Source of the DNA: Irineochytrium annulatum
Lineage: Eukaryota > Chytridiomycota > Chytridiomycetes > Chytridiales > Chytridiaceae
Assembly: GCA_027600665.1 (NCBI GenBank)
Contig: JADGJL010000922.1
Span: forward strand, 1-12,072
Length of the DNA: 12,072 bases
Direction of reading: 5' to 3'
The notes under the pieces were generated by a model, which worked only from the letters and a program-made list of their open reading frames with translations, was not told the origin of the DNA and ran no database searches. The position numbers and the translations under genes were made by a program. How positions within the stretch are numbered: the stretch's first letter is position 1; each line of letters begins with the position of its first letter. This document shows positions 8,997-12,072 of the stretch, one piece after another.

Positions 8997-9790
8997 GCGG
9001 CGCGAGTATGTGGACCTTGTGGCTCAAACCGTTTTCCTTCTTTGCCTTCCGTAGTGCTTTACCCAAGTTTTAATCTTTGTTCTTCGTTTTCTTCCATCAG
9101 GATCGAGTTTGCGTTCGGAGAACCCATCGTTTTCCCGCTCTCGAAGGCTTTTTTTAGGATTTTTTTTTGTTGTTCGCTATACTTTTTGCCACTTACCCGG
9201 TACCTCTATATTAGCTACTTCTCTCGTTTTAGACCTCATCATAATTGAAGAAGTGAACATGGGATGTGTTAACCGACTTGCTCGTGTGGGTTTTTTGACT
9301 ATAATTCCAACCTTCAGCTGGCCATTCCCTTTTTGTGTGCAAATATTACTTTTGCCCCGCCAATTTTGTTCTCTACCTAATCCCGGCCACGCTAAGTTGG
9401 AGTTAAACCCTTCGGATATCCCGCCACTTCCCTGGCACTAATATCTCTTTATCTCATCCTAATCCTGTTGACTGTTGGACGGCATCTCCTTCCCCATGTG
9501 CCTCAGTTGACTTTAATCACGCAGAGAGATTGCGGTTGTCCCTTTACGCGCATCTCTTTGCTTCCTGACCTCTTTCATTACAGCAATCCCTTCATAGTAA
9601 CTGATTATAATAAAGATGGTTGAAAGGATTTTCTTCTGCATGGGCTACACCAGAAATACGAAACGAGATGGTAACGAAGAAAAGAAATTTTACCCTGCTT
9701 GGCTTTATTTTACACTCTCTCACTAATAACGATTGCACGAACGAGTGCATAGATGATCGACAAACATTCCCTTTGTGGTTGTGCAGATTA
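8997..9790. other. Convergent intergenic region, CNT to DHPR
   Basis: This 794 bp gap lies between converging genes and should hold both 3' untranslated regions. It is pyrimidine-rich on the plus strand just after the CNT stop, with T-runs near 9150-9175, and AT-rich toward 9600-9720 (AATAAA at 9608-9613 on the plus strand). One 110-codon plus-strand open frame (9109-9441) has no recognisable protein composition. I see no RNA gene, repeat or splice-ready exon here. Confidence 0.5.
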
Positions 9791-10792
9791 TCATTCAGCG
9801 GGGACAAGTTCAGTCGCCCCATTTTTCGTGATCACGTGGTAGAGTGTACCCGACACCGGTGCGGCCTTTTTAGTAGCCCAGCCGAAGAACTGGGTCGCGA
9901 GCGTCCCCATCGGCGTCCAAGAGGAGGTGTCCGCATCCGGCATGAATTTTCTATTAGTACAAGAACGCAATGTTAAAACTAATCTACACGAAAGGGACGC
10001 GCAATGATTATCACATGCCTGTTCATCGGCGTGTCCAGAGTGACCGGAAGGACTGCCACGACCTTGGCGTTCGGGGGCAACCCGCTCCCTTGCGCGGCAG
10101 AGGACTTAACGAGATGGTGGACGCCAGCCTTTGCAAGACCGTACGCGACCTATGTAGCACCCAAGGAAGGAGGATCAGTGATGGGATGCATATGAAGGGC
10201 TCATCCGCGAAGTTTACGCACCATCCCAGGCGTGCCCTCCGTCGCGGCACTGGCGCCGGTGAGCACAAGAAGTCCCCCGTCCTTCAGGTGATGCGCCGCA
10301 ACCTTTGCGGATATGACGGAGCTGTTTACACTCTGGGTGATCATAAGCGATACGTTCTTGTACAGGTCTATCTGGCATAGTCAGCAACACAGTTTGGGAT
10401 GAACAATTCGCGATCCACGTACCATCCGCGAGTAAGTTGCCGCCAGCCCAGCCGCCGGCGACGTTCATAATCGCATCAATCTTCTTGCCGCCCGTGATGC
10501 CCGTCAGGTCCTTGTCCACCTTTTTGCCCGTGGCCTCAAAGTCGAGATCCTGCGAGAGCACGATGTTGTTGTTGGCTTCCTCGTTTGCCCGGAAGTCGAC
10601 GGAGGTGACGGTCTGTCGAAAAGGCGATCAGTCCAACGGGCTGAACGATGGCTACGCGACCCCGGATGTCGGTCGAACGCGATCCCGAAGGTGTGTCGCC
10701 AAGAGGTCACCTACCCATTTGGCCTCCTTGAACACGCTGACGATGTGGCGGCCGAGCTGGCCTGATCCGCCGTAGACTAATGCGTGGGACAT
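9791..10792 (-). CDS. QDPR: Dihydropteridine reductase (quinonoid dihydrobiopterin reductase, SDR fold)
   Basis: Exons 10792-10715, 10612-10423, 10367-10222, 10149-10019 and 9950-9791 join to 234 residues (human enzyme 244). The protein opens with the Rossmann motif [13 protein letters not shown], then the acidic-ended strand [10 protein letters not shown] that binds NADH, the hallmark [10 protein letters not shown] (76-85), the catalytic YGLAK (Tyr141, Lys145), and the [10 protein letters not shown] loop. These match DHPR rather than general short-chain dehydrogenases. DHPR reduces quinonoid dihydropterin with NADH to regenerate tetrahydrobiopterin for aromatic amino acid hydroxylases. Introns are GT-AG except the last (10018-9951), which needs a GC donor to give [10 protein letters not shown] in frame. 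ATG 10792 fits the family start; an in-frame ATG at 10882 would add a 30-residue, arginine-rich leader free of internal stops. The first intron, 102 bp, is longest in the window. Confidence 0.9.
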
Positions 10793-11163
10793 GTGGAGCG
10801 AGCGAGGAGCTGGTGTTGAATGGAGGCGAGCCGGCTTGATGCTCTGCGAAATGCGGACCCTCAACGGTTCTAAGCTAAACATTTAACTGTAATCGTCAGG
10901 CATCCTTTGGTATCCGGTATCATTATATCCTCGTCAGTATACTTTAATTAATAACGATTAACACTGGAAACTTCCTAAAGAATACACAGGCTGACCCTCA
11001 ACAACGTGAGTTGACAAAAATAGAGATCGAGACCACGCGGACTAACTTCGAGGTAACCTTAAAGCGGATTTAAAAACAAAAAAATCAGGGACGTGCGCGT
11101 ATGATAGAAGGACCCAAGCATGCCGACAAACTAAGAAGTAAAGAAATAAAAGCGTCCCACTCC
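10793..11163. other. Intergenic region upstream of DHPR
   Basis: This 371 bp stretch holds the DHPR promoter and leader and the 3' end of the Nab2-like gene, both on the minus strand. The leader next to the DHPR start is open in the DHPR frame back to ATG 10882. Upstream is AT-rich DNA with a TATAAT-like motif near 10924-10931 and a T-run on the minus strand (11079-11086). No RNA gene or repeat was recognised. Confidence 0.45.
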
Positions 11164-12072
11164 TCACTCATCCTTCTTCGGCTCCTCCCCACCCTCCGCC
11201 GCGGCGGTCACGGTGACCTCCTTCGCCGCCGCGTTCTCCGCCTCGCCCTCCGGACGGACCTGCTCGGTGTCGCCGTCCGGGACCGCGAACGACCTCTCCG
11301 ACACATGCGACTGCTTAACCGGGACCCCATTCTGGAAGATCACGCTCCGGTTTCCGCCCTTGTGCATGAACGGCTTCCCGTTCGCCGCCGACCCTTCGGC
11401 ACCCGCCTGACCCGGAGCCCCTCCCGCCGCCGCCTCTCCCCCGGCGCCTCCCTTATTCGTGTGAAAGTATGGACAGCCGGGCCTGGTGCAGTACGCGTCG
11501 AACTTGCAAGGGACCTTCGAAAGGTCCGAGTGCCCGCCGCCGACGTGCGCGCCAGCGGCCGGGGACGGGTGGAAAAACGGGCAAACTGGGTTCGTGCAGT
11601 TCGGGTAAAAGCGACAAGGTTTTTGGCCCCGCGCAGGCATGCCGGCCGCCGCGGCCGCCGCAGGCGACGGGTGTGCGAACTGGCAGTCAGCCCGTCGGCA
11701 GTTGGCGCCAAAACGGCACATAGCAACTATCGGGGCAGCGCCGGCTGGCGCTGTTCCCGCCCCCTGAGCACCCGCTGCCTGGGCGTCGGCCTCGCCGATG
11801 GCGGAACCGTTTGCCGCCGGCGCAGCGCCGTCCGCAGGGGCCGTTACCGCATTAGCCGCCTCGGTTTCCTGCACGCTTTGATCGGCACTCGCCGCACCGA
11901 CAGCATTCCCGGCTTGGCGACCACCGTTCGTGCCGTTTATGCCGCCTCGGAACCCACGTCCTCCACGGAACCCGCCGCCAGCACCACCCTGAGCGCCAGT
12001 TCCAACCCCATTCACCATCTGCTGATTCCCGCCAAAGTTTTGGAACCCGCCGTTCTGGTTCCCTCTCAGCCC
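11164..12072 (-). CDS. Nab2/ZC3H14-like CCCH zinc-finger poly(A) RNA-binding protein (5' end outside window)
   Basis: A single open frame of 302 residues runs from the right edge to TGA 11166-11164. Three tandem fingers of type C-x5-C-x4-C-x3-H are visible: CRFGANCRRADCQFAH (11718-11671), CRFYPNCTNPVCPFFH (11616-11569) and CKFDAYCTRPGCPYFH (11508-11461), separated by Pro/Ser/Ala linkers. This spacing is that of Nab2/ZC3H14 fingers, which bind poly(A) and control tail length and mRNA export in the nucleus; the tighter C-x8-C-x5-C-x3-H type of TTP or TOE1 is different. The part before the fingers is an RGG/Gly-rich stretch (FRGGRGFRGG) followed by an Ala/Gly-rich low-complexity segment. The tail ends in acidic and lysine residues. 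The N-terminal PWI-like domain expected for the family lies beyond the window. An ATG at 12018 is not the likely start because the frame stays open upstream. Confidence 0.8.
   Translation of the reverse strand, partial: GLRGNQNGGFQNFGGNQQMVNGVGTGAQGGAGGGFRGGRGFRGGINGTNGGRQAGNAVGAASADQSVQETEAANAVTAPADGAAPAANGSAIGEADAQAAGAQGAGTAPAGAAPIVAMCRFGANCRRADCQFAHPSPAAAAAAGMPARGQKPCRFYPNCTNPVCPFFHPSPAAGAHVGGGHSDLSKVPCKFDAYCTRPGCPYFHTNKGGAGGEAAAGGAPGQAGAEGSAANGKPFMHKGGNRSVIFQNGVPVKQSHVSERSFAVPDGDTEQVRPEGEAENAAAKEVTVTAAAEGGEEPKKDE

Noticed and set aside
1..12072. Biosynthetic cluster, transposon, CRISPR or defence system
   Set aside because: No transposase, inverted terminal repeats, spaced repeats or clustered pathway enzymes were seen; the genes are mainly conserved housekeeping types.

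Overview
The window reads as an ordinary euchromatic stretch of a filamentous fungus, most likely a basidiomycete of the mushroom group. Reasons: GC-rich coding sequence, compact gene spacing, and genes split by many short (about 49-102 bp) GT-AG introns that could be placed by keeping the reading frame and protein-family alignment intact. No mobile element, CRISPR array, tRNA or rRNA was seen. All exon models were built by eye; each internal gene model closes to a whole number of codons. Species-level identity cannot be read from this sequence.

Layout, left to right. At 2-79 (+) is the last part of a glycine/RGG-rich protein. At 170-1461 (+) is TAF12, the histone-fold subunit of TFIID/SAGA (4 exons). 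At 1837-2810 (+) is a 245-residue protein with a domain resembling the N-terminus of animal ERICH3 (5 exons). Convergent to it, at 3182-4315 (-), is a dienelactone-hydrolase-family protein (7 exons), and behind it in tandem at 4490-6297 (-) is a TOE1-type DEDD/CAF1 ribonuclease with a C3H1 finger (5 exons). A roughly 710 bp divergent intergenic region (6298-7007) leads to a concentrative nucleoside transporter at 7008-8996 (+, 4 exons). Convergent to it across a 794 bp gap is dihydropteridine reductase at 9791-10792 (-, 5 exons, one apparent GC-AG intron). The window ends inside a Nab2/ZC3H14-like CCCH zinc-finger protein at 11164-12072 (-, 5' end missing).

The genes do not form an obvious pathway cluster. 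Three deal with RNA or transcription (TAF12, TOE1, Nab2-like), three are metabolic or transport genes (DLH, CNT, DHPR), and one is uncharacterised. The points most worth a second look are the ERICH3-like gene, the DHPR gene with its GC-AG intron and optional presequence-like leader, the upstream AUGs and leader intron of the transporter, and a possible unannotated small minus-strand gene in the TOE1/CNT intergenic region. I did not find evidence of a new defence, mobile or biosynthetic system.
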